DNA of 64,000 nt, taken from Vibrio cincinnatiensis DSM 19608. Lineage in GTDB: Bacteria > Pseudomonadota > Gammaproteobacteria > Enterobacterales > Vibrionaceae. A model generated the notes under the pieces. That model was not told where the DNA came from. It searched no databases and worked only from the letters and a program-made list of their open reading frames with translations. A program made the position numbers and the translations under genes. Location: assembly GCF_900167345.1 (NCBI RefSeq), contig NZ_FUXB01000009.1, forward strand, positions 62,001 to 126,000, in the 5' to 3' direction. Below, in pieces: positions 18,169 to 27,721 of this stretch (positions within the stretch are counted from its first letter, which is position 1; each line of letters begins with the position of its first letter).

Positions 18169-18200
18169 ATAAGCTCTCCCATCATGGTGGGAGAGCTTAT
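18169..18200. terminator. Bidirectional terminator between the barrel gene and the EAL gene
   Basis: Perfect 13-base arms (ATAAGCTCTCCCA and complement) with a six-base loop lie between two convergent genes. Confidence 0.8.
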
Positions 18201-18202
18201 TG

Positions 18203-19732
18203 TTAAATAGGAAATGAGAGATTTTCATCGTTAAGTTTGTTAATGAGCTCACTAATCGGCATGGGGCGGGCATAAACATAACCTTGAATGAGATAAACCC
18301 CTTGTTTTGCTAGGTAATCGACTTGATTAAGCGTTTCCGCTCCTTCCGCAATTAACTCAATATTTCCAGCTTTAGCAGACGCAATGATCGAGTCTAAGAC
18401 ACTTTTTTTCACATCATCGGTTTCGATCGTGTCGACAAACATTTTATCAATCTTGATATTACGGATGTGCAAATGTTGCAAATAGGAAAAGCCGCCATAA
18501 CCTGTACCAAAGTCGTCAATTTTGAAGTGGTAGCCCTTTTCCATTAATAAGGCAATTTCTTCTGCCGCCATGACTAAATTTTTGATTGGTATCCGTTCTG
18601 TTAATTCAAACTTAATTCGTTGGGGTTGTGGCCAATTTAGGGCATGCAGCAACATGGATAGCTGACGTTTTTCCACATGCTCAGCAACCAGATTGATGCT
18701 GACCCAATGAGTGGGGGGAAGATGTTCTAAATCATTTAATACTTTTTGGATGATCTGATTCGTTATCTTAATGATGAGCCCTGTACTTTCAGCGGCATAA
18801 ATAAAGAGATCGGGGGCGACCAACTCGTGACTTTTTTGCCAACGTAAGAGTACTTCATAGCCGACAATTTGCTCGGTACGACTATCCACAATGGGTTGAT
18901 AGTAAGGAATGAACTCGCCATCTCGAATCCCTTTTTCAATGAGACCTTCGATAGAATTCCGATAGTTACGAATTAACCAATATCCACCCATCAGTAAAAT
19001 GCCCAAAAAAAGGCTAATGGGCGTCCCCCAAAGAATCATATTGTGTTTAATGTATTGTCGTAAGGCTTGCCCTGACCAGAGAAATTGCTTACTGGCGACC
19101 GCTTTCCCTTTTCCACTAAAAGACAAGGATTGAGCCTTGGGTTCATAGGGAATATGTTCATCTCCTCGTTTCAGAACTAAGACTTCGGTTTCTTTATCTA
19201 AAAAGCTGGCTTGATAGTAGAAACAATCTTGGCAAGGGGAATCGAGTTCGTTTTGGGTCCAACTGCTATCGATAACCCAAATCACTCGATTTCCATTGAT
19301 CACAAACTGAATGAGCAGTTCGTTTTCTGTATGGTCGATGTTAGGGGTCGCTGAGACGGAAAAGCCATTTTTTGCCGTAAACGTTGGGTGTTGAGCATCA
19401 TGAAAAATAAAAGGGTAACCGAGTGTGGAACATTGTTTTCCCTCAGATGTTTCTACACCCATAAAACGAATGTGTTGGTTGTAAAAAATGGGGTTGCGGA
19501 TAATTTGCCAATCTTCATCACCACAGTTAAAGCTGAGTGTGTTTAGCTGCTGAGTAATCATCTCTTGCAGCATATTGCTTCTATTGACGAGATAAAACTC
19601 AATCTGATCCTTCTTTTGGCTGAGCAGTAATGTAGCAACAGAGGACGAAATAAGAGGAAAGGCTGCAAAGTAGATAAGCATCGGCAGCAGTAACAAAGAG
19701 AAGGCTCGTCGTTTAGTGTGATTGGAAGGCAA
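18203..19732 (-). CDS. Membrane c-di-GMP phosphodiesterase with CSS-motif sensor
   Basis: Two membrane helices (about residues 11-33 and 232-254) bracket a periplasmic domain with C70, the CSS-type motif C101-S-T and the pair C167/C170. This is the CSS-motif sensor family, in which periplasmic thiol redox state controls the cytoplasmic EAL domain. The EAL domain (about 265-505) reads EVL at 293-295 rather than EAL, but keeps the asparagine in SINLVAEH, ELTER, KIDDFGTGYGG, KIDKMF, EGAET and QGYVYARP, so activity is expected. It lies convergent to the barrel gene. The closest E. coli analogues are the PdeB/C/D/G/N proteins. Confidence 0.92.
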   Translation of the reverse strand: MPSNHTKRRAFSLLLLPMLIYFAAFPLISSSVATLLLSQKKDQIEFYLVNRSNMLQEMITQQLNTLSFNCGDEDWQIIRNPIFYNQHIRFMGVETSEGKQCSTLGYPFIFHDAQHPTFTAKNGFSVSATPNIDHTENELLIQFVINGNRVIWVIDSSWTQNELDSPCQDCFYYQASFLDKETEVLVLKRGDEHIPYEPKAQSLSFSGKGKAVASKQFLWSGQALRQYIKHNMILWGTPISLFLGILLMGGYWLIRNYRNSIEGLIEKGIRDGEFIPYYQPIVDSRTEQIVGYEVLLRWQKSHELVAPDLFIYAAESTGLIIKITNQIIQKVLNDLEHLPPTHWVSINLVAEHVEKRQLSMLLHALNWPQPQRIKFELTERIPIKNLVMAAEEIALLMEKGYHFKIDDFGTGYGGFSYLQHLHIRNIKIDKMFVDTIETDDVKKSVLDSIIASAKAGNIELIAEGAETLNQVDYLAKQGVYLIQGYVYARPMPISELINKLNDENLSFPI

Positions 19733-20031
19733 GGTCCTTATCCTCAGAATGGTCGATAATATACATTACTTTAGCATTATTTATTTCAGGGTCCTGTATC
19801 TTGTGCGGTAAATTTCCGATAATGCTGTCTCATTAATAAGACGCCTTTTCATTTAGTTAAAATTTGGCGGGTTTTTATACACTAACCGCTTTGTTTTACT
19901 GAGTTTCTAATAAGAAATCAGATGAAAAAGTTTGAGCACTAAGACAGATTTTTTATGACGATCTCGTTTATTAAGCCATGACAACTATGCTTATGAATAA
20001 GCAATCGATTGATGTGGTTCGGGAGGTGAGA

Positions 20032-22764
20032 ATGACGAAAGATTCATCGTATGTTAGCCATGAAGAGAAGGAGGTTCACTGGCATAACCTCTCTGAAGCA
20101 GAGGTTTTTAAACGGCTAAACAGTGATGTGGAATGGGGGTTGTCTTCGCAAGAGGTCAAGCAACGGCTAGAGCGGGATGGTCCCAATGTGATTACAGGGC
20201 AGGCTAGAATACCTGCGTGGCGTCGTCTGTTATTACAGTTTCATAATCCACTGATTTACATTCTGTTAGTCGCTACTATCGTTACCTCTTTTCTTGGCGA
20301 GTATATTGATGCTGGGGTTATTTTACTGGTGGTTTTAATTAATGCCTTGATTGGCTTTGCTCAGGAAAGTAAAGCAGAACAAGCCATTCATTCATTAAAA
20401 AAAATGCTCTCCTCAAATTCTACTGTGATGCGTGATGGTAAAAAACAGTGGGTACCCACCACCGATTTAGTGTGTGGGGATGTTGTTTTGTTTGCTTCGG
20501 GAGATAAAGTTCCTGCGGACACTCGTCTTTATCGTTGTCGAGATTTACAGGTCGATGAATCCACCTTAACAGGGGAATCTGTTGCGGTTGAAAAACAAAG
20601 AGGGGAACTGGATAGCGCGGCGGTTTTGGCGGATCGCAGTAATATGGTGTTCGCGGGAACCTTAGTGACTTATGGAACCGCTCAAGGGATGGTCGTTGCT
20701 ACGGGTGATCAGACACAAACAGGAAAAATAGCCAGAATGATTGCTCAGGCAACACAGCTTGAAACACCATTAACAAGAAAAATTCATGCATTCAGCCGCT
20801 TATTATTGTGGGTCATTCTTGCGTTGGCTGGGCTGACTTTCTTTATTGGTTTAGGGTATGGGTTACCTGCCTCTGAGACGTTTATGGCGGCGGTGGCTCT
20901 TGCCGTCGCTGCTATTCCTGAGGGGCTTCCTGCCGTGGTGACGATAACACTGGCTATTGGGGTGCGGCGAATGGCGAAACGCAATGCGATTATTCGAAAA
21001 CTTTCAGCCGTAGAAACTCTGGGTTCGACCAATGTTATTTGTTCAGACAAAACTGGAACACTAACGGAAAACCAAATGACGGTTCAAAGACTTTATGCTG
21101 CAAGCCAAAGTGTAGAGGTGACCGGGAGCGGCTATGCCCCACAGGGTGAGTTACAAGGGAGATGGGAAGACAATGGTGCGCTCGAGCATGTATTGCGAGC
21201 TGGATTATTAAATAACGATTCTCGTTTACTGGAGAAGGAAGAACGTTGGCTAGTGGAAGGAGACCCGACGGAAGGCGCATTGATTACCTGTGCCTTAAAA
21301 GCGGGGTTAGAGATAAGTCACTGTCAACAGCATTACCAGCGTTTGGATACCATTCCATTTGAATCTGATCGACAATATATGGCTACTCTTCATCATTTCG
21401 ATGAAAAAAGAAACATCATCTATCTTAAGGGTTCTATCGAACAAATTAGCCGTCGTTGTTGTCAGCAACTGACGGAAGATGGGCGTTTGACGGCATTCAA
21501 TTTGGAACAACTCAATGAACAAGTGACTCAATGGGCGAGCCAAGGTTTGCGAGTGCTTGCATTTGCTATGCAATGGGTTGATAAGGAAGAGCAAAATTTA
21601 CAACGTTTTAATCAGCAGGAGACAGAAAGACAGTTAGTCTTTATCGGTTTGCAAGCCATGATTGACCCTCCTCGAGCAGAAGCCATTCATGCTGTCACAA
21701 CGTGTCAGCAAGCAGGAGTAAAAGTGAAAATGATTACGGGTGATCACGCTTTGACTGCTCAAGCGATTGCTTCAGAAATTGGCATAATCAGTGATCCAAA
21801 TTCCCGCTTTGGTCCTGTACTGACTGGGCAGCAGTTGAGTGAGTTAGATAAGGAACAACTGAAATTTGCCTGTCAGGAGGTGTCGATTTTTGCTCGTGTG
21901 GCTCCAGAGCAAAAGTTGCAGTTAGTCACCGCATTGCAAGCCCATCAATGGGTTGTCGCTATGACTGGCGATGGTGTTAATGATGCTCCGGCATTGAAGC
22001 AAGCCGATATTGGCATTGCGATGGGGATCAGCGGGACAGAAGTCGCAAAAGAAGCTTCTGACATGGTGTTAACCGATGATAACTTTTCTTCTATTGAGGC
22101 TGCGGTAGAAGAGGGGCGCAATGTTTTCGATAATCTCACCAAATTTATCACTTGGATTTTACCAACGAACTTAGGCCAAGGGCTTGTGATCATGGTTGCC
22201 ATCGTTTTTGGCTTAACGCTACCGATTCTACCGGTACAAGCTTTATGGCTTAATATGACAACGGCTGTTTTTTTAGGCTTAATGCTGGCTTTTGAACCCA
22301 AAGAAGCCGGTTTAATGCAGCGTCAACCGAGAGAGTTAAAAGAACCGATTTTGAATCGAGAGATCATCAGCCGGATTATTTCTGTGAGTAGTTTATTGCT
22401 GTTAGGGGCATTTGGGTTGTTTCAATGGTCAGTGGTTCAAGGGGCGAGTTTGGAGGAGTCTCGTAGCATTGCGGTGACTTTATTTGTGGTGGTACAAAGT
22501 TTTTTCTTACTTAATTGTCGTCGATTAAACGGATCCATACTGACGGTGCCACTGCACACGAACCCATGGATAGTGGTTGGTCTATTGGCAATGATGGGAG
22601 CTCAGTTAGCTTTCCTATATTTACCGATGATGAATCAACTATTTCATAGTGCTCCCATCTCCATCGCTTATTGGGGGGTGATGATAATCTATGGCGGTAT
22701 CGTAATGGTATTGGTTGAGATCGAAAAAATGCTTTGGCGAAAGTATAAATACCAACGCCAGTAA
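20032..22764 (+). CDS. P-type cation-transporting ATPase (P2-type)
   Basis: A 910-residue ATP-driven cation pump of the inner membrane. It has the N-terminal cation-ATPase domain, TGES in the actuator domain (about residue 179), the ion-binding PEGLP in helix M4 (about 295), phosphorylated D339 in ICSDKTGTLT, and GDGVNDAPAL (about 645), then six C-terminal helices. PEGLP and overall order point to P2A/P2B pumps related to SERCA/PMR1, hence calcium or manganese, but the ion is not certain. I start at 20032 because GGGAGGTGAG stands directly before it; an in-frame ATG at 19978 has no ribosome binding site. No accessory gene is adjacent. Confidence 0.92.
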   Translation: MTKDSSYVSHEEKEVHWHNLSEAEVFKRLNSDVEWGLSSQEVKQRLERDGPNVITGQARIPAWRRLLLQFHNPLIYILLVATIVTSFLGEYIDAGVILLVVLINALIGFAQESKAEQAIHSLKKMLSSNSTVMRDGKKQWVPTTDLVCGDVVLFASGDKVPADTRLYRCRDLQVDESTLTGESVAVEKQRGELDSAAVLADRSNMVFAGTLVTYGTAQGMVVATGDQTQTGKIARMIAQATQLETPLTRKIHAFSRLLLWVILALAGLTFFIGLGYGLPASETFMAAVALAVAAIPEGLPAVVTITLAIGVRRMAKRNAIIRKLSAVETLGSTNVICSDKTGTLTENQMTVQRLYAASQSVEVTGSGYAPQGELQGRWEDNGALEHVLRAGLLNNDSRLLEKEERWLVEGDPTEGALITCALKAGLEISHCQQHYQRLDTIPFESDRQYMATLHHFDEKRNIIYLKGSIEQISRRCCQQLTEDGRLTAFNLEQLNEQVTQWASQGLRVLAFAMQWVDKEEQNLQRFNQQETERQLVFIGLQAMIDPPRAEAIHAVTTCQQAGVKVKMITGDHALTAQAIASEIGIISDPNSRFGPVLTGQQLSELDKEQLKFACQEVSIFARVAPEQKLQLVTALQAHQWVVAMTGDGVNDAPALKQADIGIAMGISGTEVAKEASDMVLTDDNFSSIEAAVEEGRNVFDNLTKFITWILPTNLGQGLVIMVAIVFGLTLPILPVQALWLNMTTAVFLGLMLAFEPKEAGLMQRQPRELKEPILNREIISRIISVSSLLLLGAFGLFQWSVVQGASLEESRSIAVTLFVVVQSFFLLNCRRLNGSILTVPLHTNPWIVVGLLAMMGAQLAFLYLPMMNQLFHSAPISIAYWGVMIIYGGIVMVLVEIEKMLWRKYKYQRQ

Positions 22765-22787
22765 TGTATCAAGGGGGCCTCCTGATT

Positions 22788-23450
22788 TTAGAAAAGCGAC
22801 CCGCTTTGTAACTCAGTCAGAGTCTGGGTGAGTGATGGACGGATATGGTGGCCAAGTGCTCGAATTTCTTCGGTGGGTTCGACTAAATCGGGGATTTGGA
22901 AAGTGATCATTTTGGCCCCCATCGCCGCTCTTACGCCGTTATTGGAATCTTCAAAGGCGAGGCATTGAGTCGGATGGACACTAAGCCGTTTGGCGGCCAG
23001 TAGATAAATTTCTGGATCAGGTTTTCCATGAGTGACTTCACAACCTGTGGTCAGAGAATCAAAGTAGTGATCAATTTGAGCTAAACGCAGTTTAATACTG
23101 GCGATTTCTTTTTGGGTTGAAGTGGCAACTGCCGTTGGAATATGGTTGGCTTTTAACCACTGTAATAGCTCAAGCACCCCTGCTTTAACCGGGATCGCTT
23201 GGTGTTTAACGACCGCATCGTAACGTTGACGCCATTCTTTGTGCAATACAGGGTAGTCGAGTTGAGGGCCATAACCAGCCTTTAATGCGTGTTCAATGCC
23301 TGCTGCATTGCGTCCTATTACGGATAGGTAAACGTCTCGGAGAAAAGGAATACCTACCGCGTGGCAAGCTTGTTCAAAAACGGTTAGGCAAACACGCTCG
23401 GTATCGAGCAATAATCCATCCATATCAAAAATAGCAGCTTGAAAATTCAT
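22788..23450 (-). CDS. HAD-superfamily sugar-phosphate phosphatase
   Basis: The 220-residue protein has the HAD catalytic motif FDMDGLLLDT (D9 and D11), a helical cap between residues 15 and 85, motif II in VATST, the lysine of HGKPDPEIY and FEDSNNGVRAA. It belongs to the subfamily containing YniC/HxpB and beta-phosphoglucomutase, so it should dephosphorylate small sugar phosphates. The substrate is not resolvable. It is convergent with the ATPase gene, with only 23 bases between stops. Confidence 0.88.
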   Translation of the reverse strand: MNFQAAIFDMDGLLLDTERVCLTVFEQACHAVGIPFLRDVYLSVIGRNAAGIEHALKAGYGPQLDYPVLHKEWRQRYDAVVKHQAIPVKAGVLELLQWLKANHIPTAVATSTQKEIASIKLRLAQIDHYFDSLTTGCEVTHGKPDPEIYLLAAKRLSVHPTQCLAFEDSNNGVRAAMGAKMITFQIPDLVEPTEEIRALGHHIRPSLTQTLTELQSGSLF

Positions 23451-23692
23451 AACGATGACATCTTGGTTAACAAGGAAATGAGGTGTCTTATTGTTACATA
23501 AATACGAAAGGGAGTTCGACTATTTTTTCTGTGAATGAAGGAAATAAATTATTCTAAAAATCAGAGAATTAGCCTAATTAGTTTGTTAGTATTGATTTAT
23601 AATAAGTCATAAGAATTCTTATTAATTAGCCCATTTTTTTCTTTTCTTTTTAAATGTGATTTTTCTGATCAGTCAAACAAAGGTGAGATAAA

Positions 23693-25459
23693 TTGAAATC
23701 AATAGCGATTAGGCAGTGGATGCCAGGGTTATGTCAGTTAAGAGACTATCAACGCTCTTGGCTTAAAGATGACATGCGAGCCGCCTTTTCTGTGGTTGCG
23801 GTTGCGTTGCCTGTGGCTATTGCGTACGCACAATTAACTGGGGTATCAGCCATTGTTGGCCTCTATTCTTGTGTCGTTCCTATGATTGTTTATGCATTTT
23901 TTGGCACATCTCGACAGTTGATTGTTGGCCCTGATGCGGCCACTTGTGCCGTGGTGGCCGCTGTCGTCACTCCTTTAGCCGCTGGCGATCCTACCAAGCA
24001 TTGGCAATTGGTGATGACAATGACGGCCATGATGGGAATGTGGTGCCTCGTAGCGAGTCGTTTTCGACTAGGTGTATTAGCTGATTTCCTTTCTCGTCCC
24101 ATATTGCTTGGTTTGCTGAACGGAGTGGCTTTGACCATTATTGTTGGCCAGTTCAGTAAAGTATTTGGTGTGAGGTATGAACAGAGTTACTTATTAGAGC
24201 GGCTGGTTGAAGCTCCGCAGCGAGTTTTAGAGTTTCACTGGCAAACGGTGATGGTCAGTATTGTGACATTGGTTGTCTATTATACGGCAAAGCGTTTTCG
24301 TCCTGCATGGCCTGCTGCCATGTTAGCCATTGTTGCTGCCGGTTTTGTCGTGTGGTTTTCCCAATTAGATTTACAAGGCGTGAATGTTGTTGGTGTTATT
24401 CAAGGCGGTTTACCGGCTTTTCAAGCCCCTGCGTTTGATATTGGGATTAGCCGTGAATTGGTGGTTCCTGCCTTAAACTTAGCGATGGTGAGTTTTGTCA
24501 GTATGATGCTGACTGCTCGAAGTTTTGCGGCTAAGAATGGGTATGATATTGATGCTGATAAAGAGTTTCGAGCCTTGGGATTTGCCAACTTGGCTTCGGC
24601 TTTCTCTCAAGGTTTTGCCATTAGTGGTGCGGACTCCCGTACAGCCGTGAATGACGCCAATGGTGGGAAATCGCAGTTGGTTTCTATTATTGCTGCTTTG
24701 GTGATAGGTTTTGTCGCTATTTTTCTTTACCAGCCGCTACAATACATCCCGACCGCCGCTTTAGGTGTGGTACTGATCATTGCGTCAACGTCATTATTGG
24801 ATCTCAAAGGTATCTGGGGATTAAGAAAGCGAGATAGAGATGCTTTCTATCTCTCAGCGATTACCTTTATCTCGGTATTGATTGTTGGAGTGATTCCTGG
24901 AATTACTTTGGCGGTATTATTGGGGCTGTTTCAATTTCTGAGAGTGGTGATGAGGCCGAGTGATCAACGGCTTGGGCTTGATGAAGATGGGACCATCCGC
25001 ACGATTGATGCATCAGGTAAAGCGTCTCAAATTCCGGGACTGTTACTCTATCGGTTTAACTCCCCTTTAACGTATTTCAATGCGCCGTATTTTAAGCGAC
25101 GGTTGTTGGATCATGTTGAGCAAATTCAGCCTGAAGTGAGTTGTGTCGTCATTGATGCTGTGGCGAGTTTTACGCACTTAGATCTGAGTGTGATGGCGAT
25201 GCTTGGAGAAACGCATACATTATTGAAAAAACGAGGGGTGCGTTTAATTTTAGCGGGAAGAAAGCGCAGCTTGCGTCAATGGTGTGAGCTAACGGGAGTG
25301 CCTGTCGGTGATGGCGGATTAGTTCTTCGGGCTGATATGTATCTTGCTGTTAAATTAAGTGGTTGCTATCAAAGTGCCGTAGAAGAGGGGCAAGTACCTC
25401 CGGTGCAAAAAGAACCCGCCCCAGATGAACCACCGAAACCCATTCCCGAAGTGGCTTAA
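23693..25459 (+). CDS. SulP-family anion transporter with STAS domain
   Basis: The 588-residue protein has the SulP signatures PVAIAYAQLTGVSAIVGLYS and GPDAATCAVVAA at the N-terminal membrane part and about 12 helices, followed by a cytosolic STAS domain (about residues 430-555). Family members move sulfate, bicarbonate or dicarboxylates with protons or sodium; the substrate here is unknown. The C-terminus is a proline/glutamate-rich tail (VPPVQKEPAPDEPPKPIP). The start is TTG at 23693, supported by AGGTGAG at 23681-23687. A second SulP gene lies 7 kb away on the other strand but is not a close copy. Confidence 0.9.
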   Translation: MKSIAIRQWMPGLCQLRDYQRSWLKDDMRAAFSVVAVALPVAIAYAQLTGVSAIVGLYSCVVPMIVYAFFGTSRQLIVGPDAATCAVVAAVVTPLAAGDPTKHWQLVMTMTAMMGMWCLVASRFRLGVLADFLSRPILLGLLNGVALTIIVGQFSKVFGVRYEQSYLLERLVEAPQRVLEFHWQTVMVSIVTLVVYYTAKRFRPAWPAAMLAIVAAGFVVWFSQLDLQGVNVVGVIQGGLPAFQAPAFDIGISRELVVPALNLAMVSFVSMMLTARSFAAKNGYDIDADKEFRALGFANLASAFSQGFAISGADSRTAVNDANGGKSQLVSIIAALVIGFVAIFLYQPLQYIPTAALGVVLIIASTSLLDLKGIWGLRKRDRDAFYLSAITFISVLIVGVIPGITLAVLLGLFQFLRVVMRPSDQRLGLDEDGTIRTIDASGKASQIPGLLLYRFNSPLTYFNAPYFKRRLLDHVEQIQPEVSCVVIDAVASFTHLDLSVMAMLGETHTLLKKRGVRLILAGRKRSLRQWCELTGVPVGDGGLVLRADMYLAVKLSGCYQSAVEEGQVPPVQKEPAPDEPPKPIPEVA

Positions 25460-25466
25460 TTTACTG

Positions 25467-25505
25467 AAATAAAAAGTCAGGCTTGAACCGCCTGACTTTT
25501 TATTT
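25467..25505. terminator. Bidirectional terminator between SulP and nagB
   Basis: Perfect 16-base arms (AAATAAAAAGTCAGGC and complement) and a seven-base loop sit between two convergent genes, with A and T tracts at the outer ends. Confidence 0.85.
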
Positions 25506-25539
25506 AAAAACCGCTCTTGGAATCACTGAAGGGGATCGG

Positions 25540-26340
25540 TTAAAAACCTTTCATATTTTCTGCTTCAAGTTCAGAAAAATATTTGACGGTTTTTACTTTT
25601 AACTCTTGTGTTGAGGGTTCATCACAAACCATCACGGCTTTAGGGTGTAATTGTAGTGCAGAAACCGTCCACATATGGTTCACAGAGCCTTCGACAGCGG
25701 CTTGAAGAGCAAGTGCCTTGTTATGTCCAGTCACAAGAATCATCACTTCTTCTGCATCTAATAGTGTGCCGACGCCAATGGTCAACGCGTATTTAGGGAC
25801 TTGATTAATGTCACCATCAAAGAAACGAGAGTTAGCGATACGCGTTTCTTGAGTTAAGGTTTTTATACGAGTACGAGAGGATAGAGACGATGCTGGCTCA
25901 TTAAATGCAATGTGACCATCATTACCGACTCCACCCATAAATAGGTTGATCTTGCCGTAAGATTTGATCTTATCTTCGTAACGTTGGCATTCAGCGTCAT
26001 GATCGTTCGTGTTGCCATTCAATAAGTTGATGTTTTCTTCTTGGATATCAACATGATTGAAGAAGTTATTATACATAAATGAACGGTAAGACTCTGGGTG
26101 ATCAGGAGCAATACCAATGTATTCATCCATATTGAATGTAACCACATACTTAAAGCTGACTTCGCCTGCTTTATATAATTCAATCAGTGCTTGGTAAGTG
26201 GCAAGTGGGGTGCCACCGGTTGGTAGTCCTAATACAAAAGGACGCTCCGCTGTAGGTTTGAAATCATTGATGCGTTTTGCAATATGTGCTGCTGCCCACT
26301 TTCCGACTTGTGCTGCATGGTGTAATGGAATCAATCTCAT
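25540..26340 (-). CDS. nagB: Glucosamine-6-phosphate deaminase
   Basis: NagB converts glucosamine-6-phosphate to fructose-6-phosphate and ammonia, the last specific step in amino-sugar and chitin monomer use. The 266 residues equal E. coli NagB, and catalytic D72 (MDEY), D141, H143 and E148 ([11 protein letters not shown]) all match by position. The start is ATG with AGAGGCAACC before it. It is monocistronic here, away from nagA/nagC. No convincing NagC operator was seen upstream. Confidence 0.97.
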   Translation of the reverse strand: MRLIPLHHAAQVGKWAAAHIAKRINDFKPTAERPFVLGLPTGGTPLATYQALIELYKAGEVSFKYVVTFNMDEYIGIAPDHPESYRSFMYNNFFNHVDIQEENINLLNGNTNDHDAECQRYEDKIKSYGKINLFMGGVGNDGHIAFNEPASSLSSRTRIKTLTQETRIANSRFFDGDINQVPKYALTIGVGTLLDAEEVMILVTGHNKALALQAAVEGSVNHMWTVSALQLHPKAVMVCDEPSTQELKVKTVKYFSELEAENMKGF

Positions 26341-26650
26341 TGGTTGCCTCTACTCATATTCCCATTATTAGTAATTAATTTGCATTATAAAATAAGTTGT
26401 TTGTAACGGCTATGCTTTGAGTCAAACTTTTCACATTTAGCGACTTTTCTTCTCATAATTTGCTTTTTTCTCAATGTTTTCTCAGGGGTATTGAGTGTAA
26501 AGAGGAGAAACTTAGCGAGGGAAATGGTGAAATAGCATAAAAAATTCAACGGTAAAATTAAGTGGCTCATTGATTGAATGAGGGGGCATTGGAAAAAATG
26601 ACGTTCATTACCCATACTTTTAAGGGAAAAGCACTCAAGGAGTGATGATA
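26341..26650. other. Divergent promoter region, nagB / DUF3081
   Basis: AT-rich, 310 bases. AATGACGTTCATT at about 26598-26610 is a small inverted repeat upstream of the DUF3081 gene. Sequences around 26372-26396 (TTAATTTGCATTATAAAATAA) are only vaguely NagC-like. No gene seen. Confidence 0.4.
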
Positions 26651-26902
26651 ATGAAAAATGAACTTGAACCGAGCAAAATACTACAGGCTTATGAAAGTAT
26701 TATGGTGCATGGGACCCCAACCGAATATGGTAAAATCTATCAAGGAGTTGAAGCCTTATCAGACTATGATGGGTATACCGTCTATATGCGGGGAAATGGT
26801 GTAGAACTGAAAGTCGGGTTTCATAACACTTACCATTTAGAGTATGACCAAGAACACCTTCGAGATAGTTTCTTGAAGAAAATTGCGTTATTGGCGAAAT
26901 AG
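26651..26902 (+). CDS. DUF3081-family small protein
   Basis: An 83-residue soluble protein that I recognise as DUF3081: KILQAYESIMVHGTPTEYGKIY, SDYDGYTVYMRGNGVELKVGFHNTYHLEYDQE and the lysine-rich end. Its function is unknown. The start at 26651 is chosen because AAGGAG at 26637-26642 is eight bases away; the earlier GTG and ATG at 26642/26645 overlap it. Confidence 0.8.
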   Translation: MKNELEPSKILQAYESIMVHGTPTEYGKIYQGVEALSDYDGYTVYMRGNGVELKVGFHNTYHLEYDQEHLRDSFLKKIALLAK

Positions 26903-26922
26903 AAGCCATTAAGCATAAAAAA

Positions 26923-26959
26923 CAAAGCCCCTAGCAATGATATTTGCTCAGGGGCTTTG
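26923..26959. terminator. Terminator between DUF3081 and maoP
   Basis: Ten-base arms (CAAAGCCCCT and complement) with a 17-base loop. The T-run (six T) lies only on the minus-strand side, so it best fits a minus-strand transcript coming from maoP, while the plus-strand gene may use it less efficiently. Confidence 0.7.
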
Positions 26960-27143
26960 GGAGAAAGATTCGTTGATCACACGAAATGATGATTTTTCCA
27001 ATGTAGTCGCTTAGGCTTTGAGTGCAAGAAAAATGGAGCGGAGCTGTGACTTAGCCCGCTCTTTACTTATGGGGTTCATCAATGATTCAGCCTTCTCGGC
27101 GTGATGAACCTGATGCTGAAAGCACCAGAGGGCGACTTCTAAT

Positions 27144-27503
27144 TTAATCTTCTTCGACTAAGCTCGGTTCATCATCGGTATAGTCATCTGCCGCATCAGG
27201 CTTATTACGGCCGTTTAAAGTATGGAAGCGCTTACGCCCACGAGCCAGGCGAACGTATTTCATCCATACGCGTTCAATTTTTGTTTCTGCTGAATCTGGA
27301 TCGGCTAGCACAGCAATGAAATGTTGTTCTTCGGCATTTTCAGGTTGTAACTCACCGGATTCTAACCCTAATAATGTTTCTCCATAAAGCGTCAGGAGTT
27401 CTTCTTCTGCAAGGGTAAAGTCACCAGATTTGGCGAAGCCGCGGGGGAATTTTTTGGTATCGTAAAAGCGTTTTTTTCCGTGACGAAAGAGTGTTTCAGA
27501 CAT
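27144..27503 (-). CDS. maoP: MaoP-family (DUF413) protein
   Basis: A 119-residue protein of the DUF413/YifE family: RHGKKRFYDTKKFPRGFAKSGDFT near the start, LTLYGETLLGL, and WMKYVRLARGRKRFHTLNGR. In E. coli MaoP acts with a short DNA site, maoS, to organise the Ori macrodomain. The start at 27503 removes 32 non-conserved residues of the longer frame. It is divergent from hdfR with 218 bases between, the same pairing as E. coli yifE/hdfR, which supports both assignments. The C-terminus is acidic. Its role in a two-chromosome genome is unknown. Confidence 0.88.
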   Translation of the reverse strand: MSETLFRHGKKRFYDTKKFPRGFAKSGDFTLAEEELLTLYGETLLGLESGELQPENAEEQHFIAVLADPDSAETKIERVWMKYVRLARGRKRFHTLNGRNKPDAADDYTDDEPSLVEED

Positions 27504-27721
27504 ATCAACCTCGAGTGAATATGCGGGCTTCCTAATTGACGTCAAAATGCTGGATGTCTGTAATAAACCTTGCATTTTTAAGGCACTTAGGTATGCCACT
27601 ACTTAGCTGTAGATTACGGCGAAAGTTAGGCGCAAACTCTGGAAAAGAAAAACAAAAATTTTTTATCGTCATAATTGTAGTTACTTGTTAATCTTCATCT
27701 GTCATTGCAGAGGATTTAATA

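Noticed and set aside
19978-20031. Longer N-terminus of the P-type ATPase
   Set aside because: No ribosome binding site, while GGGAGGTGAG lies right before the ATG at 20032.
26372-26396. NagC operator upstream of nagB
   Set aside because: Only loosely AT-rich similarity; the key symmetric bases are missing.
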